Assembly (NCBI GenBank): GCA_025267735.1 | Contig: CM046294.1 | Location: 7,660,001-7,724,000, forward strand | Direction: 5' to 3' | Source of the DNA: Mactra quadrangularis | Lineage: Eukaryota; Mollusca; Bivalvia; Venerida; Mactridae | Length of the DNA stretch: 64,000 bases | Shown here: in pieces, positions 34,220 to 45,250 of the stretch | Position numbering within the stretch: the stretch's first letter is position 1 | Layout: the number at the start of each line of letters is the position of its first letter | Translations under genes and position numbers: made by a program | The notes under the pieces: model-generated | Told to the model about the DNA's origin: nothing | The model's input: the letters and a program-made list of their open reading frames with translations, nothing else | Databases searched by the model: none

Positions 34220-34861
34220 TTTAGTGTCAATTTGTACATTTAAAAGTATCTTAAACGGCGAGATATCATTTATTATAATACAAAAAATTATTTTATATTT
34301 TATACTATTTGACTCGTGTGTACGTGCAGAACTTAAAACGTTGGGTAATTTTCTCAAGAAACTATGACGCGTGAACAATGGAGCGTTTATTTCTATCCAC
34401 TTTTTCTAAGTATTTAAAGGCGACAAAGTCAAGTGTTTCTCATGATGTGTAGATAAAATATCTTGATACGCCTTCTTGTATACAACAAGGTCAATTATCC
34501 ATCGCAAGAAGAATGCACGTCGTAGATAAACTATTCAAATATTTTCCTTATTCAGTGCAAATATTTCACTAAAACATTATACATGTACAACAGTTCTGTT
34601 TAACTTTGTATTATTTAGGACGTTCACGTAACATGCAGACAGTTTGGTGAGAGAGGTCGAAGGTTCAATCACTTAACTGCGATCCTTGCCCTGCAGTTAG
34701 TATGTAAGACTTCGTTCCAGCGAATCGCATTCTATTCCTGATTGTGGACATGAAAATACGATACTTATGTCAGTTTTCCGCCATGATGATCGAGTTCCTT
34801 GCTGAACAGTTAGCAGTTTGTTTTTAAATCGGATTTAACGCCGTCTCATCACACTCATATG

Positions 34862-35104
34862 TTATTTACGGCGTCGAGCGCAGCTTACCAAGCTTTTCTG
34901 GGCCTTTGTCCATTACCAGTACTCATCTACCCGTACAGAAGGCTGACAACCTCTTTTACCTTATAAATGGTGGAAAATTGACATTATTGTCAAATTTTCA
35001 TGGAAGGGTTTAACCATCCGAGTGGGATTCGAACCCGTAGGTACCCTCTTCGGGGAACTAGAATCGAAATCCCGGCGTGCTAGCAACTGCGCTACAGGCC
35101 CGGC
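34862..35104 (-). mobile_element. SINE-1 copy, minus strand
   Basis: Same order as 33981-34219, with GGGATTCGAACCCG and a GCTAGCAACTGCGCTAC head. The inverse of AACGCCGT (34843-34860) follows the 3' end. Confidence 0.8.
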
Positions 35105-35842
35105 TTATCAATCTTTCAAATACATGTATATAAGTAATGAAATGAGTCCATCTGCCGATGATTTTTATCTACTATCTTGGAGAGTCGTTGTTTTATAACA
35201 TTTCATAAAAAACTCTACCAAATTATTATTAAAACTCATATACTATAATCAAATAATGGAATACGTAATAATATTGATACGGTGATCTTAAAGGTTGACT
35301 GATTTTATGATCTAGTGAGGTGCCAGGAAGCTTTGGTCTTAGATATCACCGAACTTAGTAAAACATTTACTAAGATTAACTAACAGGGACGTTTCCAAAT
35401 TTTTACTCAAGTTCAGAAAAGTCTTTTTCATTTAACTAGACGTAGATGGCAAGAAACGAAAAATCATTTTGTGTTGCGTCATTGCTCACACTTGTTTGCA
35501 CACTTGAAATTGCTGAAAACCCCGACGGTTAAGCCCACCAGAGTATATCGGCCAAAGAGTTGAAAAAGTCTATAGAATCCAAAGAAACGTTTTCCACATT
35601 AGTATGTTTTTTCATATTACTCTTTAGTCTCCTAATGTCAATAAATCCATCCCTAATCTTTTCTTTCTTACTACTTACTACTTTGCTCACGATATTTAAA
35701 TATTGTACAACATTTATAAAACTGTTGAAATTGCTGAGTTCAGGATGTGACAAAATTCCAAGCAACTAGATATTAAACTTTGAAATACATGTACAATACT
35801 TATATAATATGTATTACATTAACTACATTAAGATTCAATATA
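35105..35842. other. Gene-free stretch
   Basis: The frames at 35529-35769 overlap on opposite strands and resemble nothing known. No element boundary seen. Confidence 0.4.
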
Positions 35843-36216
35843 CACTGCTCTCCAAAAGTTTCTTCACGCATTCACAATTTACATTGTACTACATAGAATT
35901 CAAGACTTGTTGATAAAATACATTTTAAATTTTAATTTTGCTTTTTTTCAAAATCAATACATTTTTCTAATGGATATGAAATAACAAAGCTATCTCAAAC
36001 TTAATTTGTTCAATGAGATACATTGATCATAGTTTTGGAGGCTAATAGATAACTTTTGCTGCATCTCAAAAAAATAAAATGTACCAATAGAAATTCTGTT
36101 TCCATTGCATGAATAATGTATAAAATCAACAATGAAATTAATGATTCTTCAAGCTTGAACATGGAAGTAATAGCAATTCAATTAATTGTACTGTAATGAA
36201 ACTTTTGGAGGGCAGT
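35843..36216. mobile_element. TIR element, Tc1/mariner-like ends
   Basis: Inverted ends CACTGCTCTCCAAAAGTTTC and GAAACTTTTGGAGGGCAGT about 375 bp apart, next to TA. No transposase. The internal motif TTTTGGAGGCTAATA also resembles the interior of 18784-19409 (GCCTCCAAAACCATG inverse). Confidence 0.6.
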
Positions 36217-36869
36217 AAACATGTTTTGTAAGTATTTCTGTATACATGTATGATGTATATCGGTTACATTAATCGACTTCAATCGAGTAAAGCTATCAAA
36301 ACCAAAGGCGGTCGACAGGGTCCGCAATCTAAGACACCAATATGCTTATCCCATAGTTAACTGTTACAGGCTGACATTAAAGTTAGCCATCATTTTCATT
36401 TTCAACAGAGTCAGCATTATCGGAAAGCATGCCATGAAAATCTATGTGGTTATAAAAGACACATTATAGATTTTATCATTCAATATTTTATAAATAAATG
36501 TACGAGTTATTTACAACTCTTCTACGTAATAGACTATAAAATGTATTTAATGGGGCTCCAGGGATTGTATTAGGGTCCAGTAGGTCTGTACCCTGATATA
36601 CTGATTTATATCACATAGGTCTGGTTTGAACATCTTTGTTACAAATTGCGTCATCAACTTCCGTGTAATTTATATCAATATATTTACGTAATGACACTTC
36701 AAAGATTTAAATGTTTTATGAGTGACCCCTTGTTGAACAGTTCCCTTGCCTGAAGGAATACAATGTTACATCTTCAATTAAACAAATTGTCAAAATAAAC
36801 ATTGTGTTTATGGACATATTGTAAATAATTCAAATTATTTAAAATTATAATAAAAATAATAACCAATTA

Positions 36870-36925
36870 GGTTCTGTCAAAATTGTGTCTAATCGATTAA
36901 AATTACCACAAAATTTGACAGAACC
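36870..36925. repeat. Small inverted repeat
   Basis: Arms GGTTCTGTCAAAATTGTG and its near-inverse around an AT-rich loop. Isolated; no second copy noticed. Confidence 0.55.
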
Positions 36926-37329
36926 GGTTGCATCAATTAAATTGTTTAAGAATATACATGTTTCTGATCAAATATAAATATAGGTTGCGTAATAAAAATA
37001 ATATTTATTTAATATACATGTATAATTAAAAAGTATTACAATGCAATGCGATTATTTTAGCATATTACCGTTTTTACTGTAGTTACTCTGTCCCAATTTC
37101 AATCATGTGACACTATTTTAATAGCAAATTTAATGAGAAAACAATATAATGTGACGCTTTAAAGACTGCCTTAAAATTGCTTTTAGTAAAATCATGCAAT
37201 TGTTGACGATTTTTAATCCAGAATGTTCAATGTGAGAAGAAAATGGTTCATAATGATATGATAAGACCGATCAGGATAATATATTAAAATCGTCGATCTT
37301 GGCGATCCTAATAGTGAAACTTTACAGTG

Positions 37330-37485
37330 TAACAAGCTCCACGTAGGTTCGAATCCTATTCAAATCTCGTTGTTTCCTAGAGCAAGAAACTTTATCCTAC
37401 AATCTTAGAACTGAAGGCCCAGGAAGTGGACTTGAAAGTGATAAATCAAAGTTGTAAGACTTCTTTCACTAACAAACCAGCTGAC
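37330..37485 (+). repeat. SINE-2 family copy
   Basis: GTAGGTTCGAATCCTATTC, TTGTTTCCTAGAGCAAGAAA, CTTTATCCTAC, AGGAAGTGGACTTGAAAGTG. Confidence 0.65.
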
Positions 37486-38143
37486 TTATTTAAATGCTAT
37501 GGATAAGCTAAACAATTCGGTACCTGCATCCGCGCACGAGTAACCATGTCTTACCATGGCGGACAATGGATTTTTAACTCAAATTTAAATTTCAATTGAG
37601 ACCACGATTTTTGAGAAATTTGTGAAACCTAAAGTACGCATACAGTATACTACCTTTACAACCATTCAAAGCGCCAATCTGAATTGTATCGTCTGTTTTC
37701 GACCTGTCCTTCTTATACTAAGAGTCAAATTAAAACCGCCAATCATAGGAATACTAATATTCTTCTATTCTACTTCAATATTTGATACCTGACCAGTGAT
37801 TTTTATAAGTACAATGTATTTTGAATATCATAATTAATAAATGACACACTGGCCTTATGATCTGTTTGAATTTCAAGACCTGAATCGGATGGTGCCGCGT
37901 TTCAAAGAGAATAGTAAGAAGTTTTCTTCTTTTAACTGTCACAATCAAAACGTCGAAAAATGATCTTTAATCTATGAATGGAAAATAGGATTAGCTCGCT
38001 TTTAAAGAAGTATATGACTGAAGCATATCAATATGATAGCTGATAAATCGTTGATATTTGAATCAAAATGTAATACTATAACCGAAGCCGGTCACAAGCC
38101 CGGTTGAAAAATGATAAGGGCAACACTGGCTAGAAACTTATTG

Positions 38144-38223
38144 CATGCTCGTTCCCAGAGTCTAGTAGAATTCTCAGTACTAGCTAGTATTGATATTCCT
38201 ACTAGACTCTGGGAACGAGAATG
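38144..38223. repeat. Pal75 palindromic element
   Basis: CATGCTCGTTCCCAGAGTCT ... AGACTCTGGGAACGAGAATG; both arms carry the CCCAGAGTCTAGTAG sequence, so this copy is the most symmetrical. Confidence 0.75.
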
Positions 38224-38286
38224 ACTTATTGAAGACCAACAGAGAAAGAAGGTTATTCCGCCACGAAATATCTTTCTGGAATAGCC

Positions 38287-38520
38287 CAGCATACCTAACC
38301 TAGTCTTCCTGGACCCTTGCCTCAAACCAGTTGTCGCCAACCCTTCCACAAGGACGGAAACTTTTCCATATACCTTATGATTGGAGGAAAATTGACATTA
38401 TTGTCAAATTTTCATGGAATGGTATATCCTCCCCGGGATGGTTTCGAACCCGTTCAAGTCCCCCTTCGGAACACTAGATTCGAAATATTGAAGCGCTTCC
38501 ATCTACGCTACCGTCCCGGG
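38287..38520 (-). mobile_element. SINE-1 copy, minus strand
   Basis: CATACCTAACCTAGTCTTCC, CCTTCCACAAGGACGG, TTGACATTATTGTCAAATTT, GGTTTCGAACCCG, ending CTACGCTACCGTCCCGGG. Confidence 0.8.
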
Positions 38521-40956
38521 TTTTATATGTTGTTATAAAATATAGTCACAAACAAATAACGAAAACAAGGTGGATAATTAGAAAGTGCAGTAGTCCTGTT
38601 ACATTGCATGAGCACAGGTTATATGAACAGTCCGTCTTATATTAGCCTACTGTGACTGATGGGAAAAAGCTGATCGCCTGAATCAATGAAGACCATTTTG
38701 ATAACTATGTGTTAAACATCACATATGTGTTCTAAGTATATCTGAGTATCGTTCCTCATAATAATTTATCAATTTTATCGTGAAGTCAATGGTTACAACA
38801 TCTTGTTAATTGTGTAACACATCAATAAAGCTCATGAAAACTACTTAGGACGTAATATCTCCCAGGTGGCGCAACCACTTGTATGTATTCTACGTTGGTA
38901 GGCCTACCGCAACCATAACGTTTTAAACTGTGGAATTATGCGCCACTTAGAAGGCATTGCCATACAGTGCAACAAACAAATAATGTTCGTAATTAATTCA
39001 TCATTACCATCATCATCTTCTTCATCACCACTATACACATTATCACCACCATTATTATCATCATAATTAACAGCAGAAGCAACTGTAAGATCAGTTTCAT
39101 GAAGCTGGTCAATTATTTCGGATTGAATATTTGAGTAAAAAATACTGAAACGCATTTAGATCTACTATGTACTCATAGAACCTGTGCAAATGAATGAAAC
39201 ACATGAATAAACGTGTGTATGCCACCATGAATGCTATCAATCAAATCAAGCTCAATTTGGTCAAGCTCGCTTTTCGAAAAATTGGATTAATAGCTTAAAT
39301 AGACCTACCGTGGACTGAATAGATTCAAATCTCAACTTGGTCAATACTTTCAACCAATTAATTGAAACTAATATTTTAAGAGAATAAAAGGTTAAATTTT
39401 ATCTAAAAGTTCAACAATTTTGTCATCCATCTTGAATTAACAAGTTACATAACTCGGGCGTTCCACCTGCGAAGTAACAAATACGGATTTAGCTATTTTC
39501 ACGTTGACACCTGTCACGTCGTAGCTAAATGAACGTAACTCTGGCTAAGCTAATCAAATTGGGTGAAAAGAATCTGCAAACATATTATACGAATCATATA
39601 CGGTTCCCTAGTTTTAAATCAAACTAAAGATTAATCTCACACAGGGTGGTCACGTGTTGTCAGGGGCTCTGGTCACTTAGTTACGACATTTAAACCCGGG
39701 TTTTAGTAAGACCTTACATAATGATTTTTTTTTTCATTATAAAAAAAATGACCGGATTGAAAAAGTTCATGACTGATCAAAAAGTAGGAAAGTTTTACAA
39801 AGGATTCAAAAAAGAGTTTTACTGTCAGAAAATGCAATGATTATGGCGGGAATAATCGGTGGTTACTCCAGAAAGGGTCACTCTTGGATTTAGGGCCATT
39901 AATTGAAGAAAACAATACGCCTTCCCTTTTGTCGATCTTCATTTTGATGCTTTAGATTCACCTGTTTACAGCTCCTGAATTAAAATTCACTTTCTAAGAA
40001 AAATCAAAAGTTTTGGTCGTTTATGATAATTTGAATCAAATCAAACTAAACGAATGTCAATGAAAACAATCCCTGAGATAATTATATCTTGGCACTTATT
40101 ATTAATAAAAAATTTGATTGTGAATTTATTTACATGTGTATTTATATATTTTACAACATAATCTTGCAACTTAATCGCTGTAAAGAACCCTTCCTGGTCC
40201 TACCTTAGGGAGCAGTAAGAATAAAATTCTGTCGACAACGTGGCCATGGTATATTTTTATCGCGAATCTTGCTATTATTACCGCTCTAACGTAATTACTC
40301 GGCTATTCCCGTTCGAAAAATGATTCAATTTTAAGAATCCAGTTATAATAATGATGAATTGCAAGATTTATACATATAATGTATTTATATTTTCTAAACA
40401 AACTCAATGCACATTTTATTTCATGTATTAGTCCACTTACAGATATGTAGTAAAATACATTTTTTAAATATATCTACAATAATTAATGCAGCACATGTAC
40501 GCGTCCACCATCAACAAATACCGTGTATTCAATTACGAATAATATTGCAAAAAAACATTGCAAATTATCCCTTGCCATTTTAGTCTCAAAAATAAGGGTA
40601 TTATTATCATGAATAAAAAATATTAAAGTTTTTTTCTGGAACTCCATTTATATTAAAATACATAGATATCTAAAGCAACGACAATGGTTTAAATTTCTTT
40701 AATGATTAAGTTATTTCATACAAAATCAGTAGACATGGCAATTTCGATACCACCTGACAAAATTAATAAATATAGCGAATTCTATGTATGTCTGTATATA
40801 TATTAGGTTTCAGACACATTGATTCATTCAACTCGTCTTAATCTTTAAAAATATATTTTTAAAGAAAACAATAACTAAATCTGAATATATTTGATGGAAC
40901 CATCTTATTGAACAAGAATAAAAATAAAATAAAAAAAAATAAAAATAAAAAGTATG
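38521..40956. other. Gene-free stretch
   Basis: AT-rich with an ATC/ATT-type simple run (about 39001-39065) that produces an Asp/Glu-rich minus-strand frame. No gene supported. Confidence 0.4.
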
Positions 40957-41028
40957 TTCCGGTGCCGGGAATCGAACCCGGGCCGCCTGGGTGAAAACCA
41001 GGAATCCTAACCACTAGACCACACCGGA
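40957..41028 (-). tRNA. tRNA-Glu (anticodon TTC)
   Basis: 72 nt on the minus strand. Acceptor stem TCCGGTG/CACCGGA plus discriminator A; A-box TGGTCTAGTGG; anticodon stem-loop CCTGG-TTTTCAC-CCAGG with TTC anticodon; B-box GGTTCGATTCC. Intronless and all stems pair. T-runs (TTTTT) follow within about 10 bp, as for a Pol III terminator. It matches the canonical animal nuclear tRNA-Glu pattern, so it is a real gene rather than a SINE head. Confidence 0.96.
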
Positions 41029-42164
41029 GCGATGTAAATGTTAGCTTTTACTTTGTACATATAGCTATGATAAATAACTCTGTCCATACTTATTTGAAAA
41101 TTGTTAAGCAGGATTTGTCTTTCTTTGATAAAACAAAATAGATTCTACTAAAATACTAAATATCATTCGAAATGACTAAATATTTGTTCTAAGTTCTTTG
41201 TTCATCGACAAATTACATTGATTTATGGAAGTGTGTATATCGGACAGGTTCATATAACACACATACTTAAAGAAAATGAGACGTTAAATTATGCATCCCG
41301 TCAAAATTTCCCGGGAGGTTAGGACCCGGGACCCGACATAAGTCGAAAGTAAACAGCTATAGTTGGCCATCGATGCCGGTTTACAATATAAGTAATTTTA
41401 ATTTAAGATATAGATACATTTTACGCAATTCGAGAAAAAAGTGCTGGCCTGTATCAATAGCTCTACATTCTTAAGCTTAGGTGGGAGGGTCCGGACGTAG
41501 TCCTACCAGATCAAATAAAGTGACCTGTTTTGACCAGTGCAATATTAGGCCTATAACATGTCTTGTCCAGTTCAGGTATTCTGGCGGTTCCAATTACAAC
41601 ATTTTAAGGCCAATAATTCCAATCTTCAAGTCGTGAATGCGCATGTTCATGCCGAATCTGACTCATGCATGCACAATTCTCGTGTTTACTTATAATTTTT
41701 ATTGATGACAATTTAATTTTCAGGTCTAAATGGAAAACAGTTACATTAATTATAGGCCTTCTTGGTCTAGTCCACCATAGCCGGCACTTAACAAAATGCC
41801 GGTAGATTCTATGTAGTGCATTCAATTCATTTAAAGATAAATCACGGCGGTTCTTTCTAAACCATGACAATGTTTTATTAAAAGAATACGAGTTTAGTCA
41901 ATAAGAGAAAAGACCCTCTATTGCTCATTTATTTGAATTATAATAATATACATGTCATTCTATTCAAGCACTTCGAAAAGACGCAAAATAAAAAAAAATC
42001 ATAAAATAAATACGAATTAAAATTCTCGTTTTACAATAGTTATACATGAATACGTTCACAAGCTTTTCTACAGGCCATTTAAAGCCATATTTTAGCGGTA
42101 CGTAATAGCGATAGACACAGGTGCATTTTTATAATAAATTGCTAAAGCTCATTACTCCTCACTG
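41029..42164. other. Gene-free stretch downstream/upstream of tRNA-Glu
   Basis: No element or gene recognised. The 41604-41870 minus frame has no family resemblance. Confidence 0.4.
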
Positions 42165-42550
42165 GAGGAATTTTCCCACGCGACTATACAATATATATGA
42201 CATAGTGGCTATATTGTTGAGATAACCTCTTAACCGCAAAGAACACTTAGCTATTGTCAGTACACAATTTTATCTTTCGCTAATGTTGACTGAGTTACTA
42301 AAGCATTTACCCTACCTTTAAAATGCGCAAAGTGGGCGGAGTTTTCCCAGAGGTTTTGAAACCAAATTTGCCACGTGCTTCAAGTCATTTTTGTAAGATT
42401 GACATACGATAATCTGTTGCGACAACCTGTCGACCAATGCGACATATTATAGATATTCGAATACGTCTCTCCCACGATTTTACTCCAATTTGATTGGCCA
42501 TTTAAGTAATAATGAATAACATAGCTTAAATACAGGTGTGCAGGGCTTTA
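42165..42550 (+). promoter_or_regulatory. Orphan HES-like promoter/enhancer segment
   Basis: In order: TTTTCCCACG (42171-42180, CSL inverse; followed by CTATACAAT, cf. CTGTACAAT after the HES B site); AAGTGGGCGGAGTTT (42330-42344), a 15-mer identical to 27587-27601; CACGTG (42372); GATTGACA (42397), then 37 bp start-to-start to CCAAT (42434), as in HES A; ATATTCGA (42453), also in HES A; CTCCCACG (42469-42476, CSL inverse); and TTAAATA 57 bp later (42526). TGTGGGAA (42744-42751) is one more CSL-type site. No bHLH, Orange or WRPW coding sequence was found after it. Confidence 0.55.
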
Positions 42551-43373
42551 ATTTTCAAGTATTTGATACCTTAAGTAAAGTTTCATAAAAATCAGTCATA
42601 CTCGGTCACACGACGCATACTTTCGATAAAAATCTTTTCATAATTATAATTGCTACAGTCGAACTCGCACTTACTTGAAAGTAGCGGAAAAACGACTTTT
42701 CCACTCCCTCTTTATTTAAGCTATTAAAATATCCGGTCCTATGTGTGGGAAAATAGTTTTCAATCATTGTTTGGTGAAATTTTATTCTTAACTAAGATAA
42801 ACATAGTTCAATGTATAATGCTTGTTTGCGTCACGTACATTGTATATTCACTTGTTAGACATCTTAAACGTTTTGATTTAAAGGCTTAATTTTTGGTTTG
42901 TAAGTAAAATATTTATTGATAAAATTGAATTCCTGCCAATGATGTTTATACTTTTAAATTAAGCAAATATACGGTATATATATATGACATACAAAAATCA
43001 ACGTATGCAATCACAGTTGGAAAATTTTCGATAATACCGACATCATTCTTGGTGCGCACTGCGCAGACAACTTCCATGGCGTCTATTTATGCGCCTGGCA
43101 CGTACGGTTCAGAGCCAAAAATCAATGAAGTGTTTTTATCAAGAACTGTGCTGGTCGCCTATGTCTACATTCAACAACACTTGAACGATGCAATAAGGTA
43201 CGTACTGATGCGACAGAATAGCAACAGATTTTTTAATCCTTCTACAAGAAGCCAATAAATTCTACCTCCGTGGAGGAAAATCGATTTTTGATAATCGAAA
43301 TTTTGTTGAAATTGCTGAAAGGTCTGTTACAATAAAGGTCTCTACAATAAACCATAGATTGTTACTATCGATA

Positions 43374-43448
43374 CAGTCTCGTACCCCGAGGTTATCAAGA
43401 TTCTCGATCTAGTATCGAGAATCTTACTAGGCTCTGGGAACGAGAATG
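43374..43448. repeat. Pal75 palindromic element
   Basis: CTCGTACCCCGAGGTTATCA ... CTCTGGGAACGAGAATG, with centre CTCGATCTAGTATCGAG. Confidence 0.75.
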
Positions 43449-43729
43449 CCATCGATACCGATATTCTAACAAATACAGAGTAGTTAAATCAGTATGTTTA
43501 ATGTATTCGCCACTGACCGTTGAATAAAATTGAACAATACTATCATGCAAATCTATTTCATATAGAATATGAAACAAGTTCTGACAATTTTTAGATTTAT
43601 CACTCTCTCGAATCCGCTTTATGCCCCCATGTATGAGAGTTTTTTTATTTAATTCCCGGACGAACACTATAAATTCTATCTTAATTGTCCGAATGCAATT
43701 AAATTTGGTATAATGATAAATGTGCCCAA

Positions 43730-43840
43730 GTTTTCGGCTTAAGGAACCAACGAGGTGGGATTGCACGGTCTGATTCGAACCAACGTGGATCTGGTTATCT
43801 AATGATAACCAGTCCAACGTCGTCCCTGCTAGGACACGCA
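43730..43840 (-). repeat. SINE-2 head, minus strand
   Basis: GGAACCAACGAGGTGGGAT, TGATTCGAACCAACG, GATAACCAGTCCAACGTCGT are the inverse of the SINE-2 head. Together with the Pal75 copy it accounts for the ends of the 43395-43847 frame. Confidence 0.65.
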
Positions 43841-43892
43841 CACTCATTTTAATTACAGAAGGAATATTTTCTACACAAACTTAGTTCTGAAA

Positions 43893-45225
43893 ATTGCATT
43901 CGGAACAGCTCGACCATTCATTGAATGCATAATTAGTGGTGAACGGTCGTGGCGTTCCTCATGCTTGAAATTGTTGATGCAAAGAAGTCAATGCGATAAA
44001 AACTAACAAAATCCGGAAAAAGGGGTATATAGAAATGCGGAAGAATAAGGCAGTGAATGGGACCACGTGTAAATTGAAAGACATGAAAGAGGGGCTGGCT
44101 CAATATTTGCTTCCATAAGTGTAAGCTTGAATCCCTTGATTTAGAGTGACCCTTGTACAGGGAATGGAGTGTTTTCTCAAGTAAGTGACAAACGACGTAT
44201 GTCAACACAGGTGCCTTTTGATTCCGGTTTAAACATGGCTACTTTTCATATAAAATACAATATTTATAACTTTCTTTAGAATTCTGAAGCAACAATTAAT
44301 AATTAAGAAAAAAATGTTAAGCATTCCTTCAACGTTTTAAAGTCTTTGAAGAACATTTTCATCGCACCAATTGAAAGAATAGCCTATAACGATTTCATAC
44401 GAGTTTTACCCTCTCCAAATATCTTAGCTCCCTAAGTTTTTGAAAGCGCGTGCTCGACGTTAAACGATGACCCTGTTGTAATGCGACGTAAAGGATAGTT
44501 TAAATAATGAAAGCTTAAGTATTTAAAAACTCATTTAATACAAAAAGTGAAGCATAAAATAGGCCCACTCTAGCGCAAGTATTTATATACTTAGTCCAAA
44601 GTTAGTTATTGCTTCAATTATTCTTTCAAGGAACGAACTGCGGCGTCTCCGATTTCAGAAGTACTTCAGTAAATGAGTTTGTATGAAAAGTTGAACACAA
44701 TTTTGTTACAGAATACGACAACAAGCTATACATTTTACCATCAAGTGTTTTGAATTATTCAGTTCATTTTACTTTGCTTGACAGGATTCGCATTCAAAAA
44801 GATAAATAAAAGAGTTAAACTTTTTTCTTTAAAAATCACATATTTATTTGAATTTTGGTCAAAATCATGACAACAGAATTTTGATTACTGAAACATTTTG
44901 TAGCTGGGTTTAGAGTTAAACTAAATGTGATTTAGTGGCAAGTCATAGAAACTTTGGGCGCTTTCATTTACATTGTATTTCTGTGTTCATGTTTTACATC
45001 TTGTCCAACGATTGTTAAATACATCTTGTATGTACGGAATCAAACTCGGATTGTCGTGTCTGAACGCCAGTATACTCACCACTAGTCTGTGGTATTTGCT
45101 CCACGCCACAAGAGTTCTGCAAAACGCATGTAAAAACAATGCTATAGATGTTTTCTATGAAAGTATAATGTATGTTGTCTTCTTAAAACTAACTCAAAAC
45201 TTTATCAATATAGCGTATCTGGATA
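43893..45225. other. Gene-free stretch with a solo MITE end
   Basis: CATTCGGAACAGCTCGACCA near 43898 matches the terminus of the 24212 element but has no partner. No gene supported. Confidence 0.4.
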
Positions 45226-45250
45226 CAGAACAGAACAGAACAGAACATAC
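45226..45250 (+). repeat. (ACAGA)n short tandem repeat
   Basis: About five ACAGA units; a similar GAACAGAACAAAACAGAAC run is at about 57587-57606, and inverse-type runs are at 32430 and 60076. Confidence 0.6.

Noticed and set aside
38904..39155. Acidic 83-aa minus-strand frame (Asp/Glu-rich run)
   Set aside because: The acidic run is a translation of an ATC/TCA-type simple repeat; no other support.
43395..43847. 150-aa minus-strand reading frame
   Set aside because: It begins in a SINE-2 head and ends in a Pal75 palindrome (HSRSQSLVRFSIL, the same peptide as in other Pal75 copies); a chance frame across repeats.
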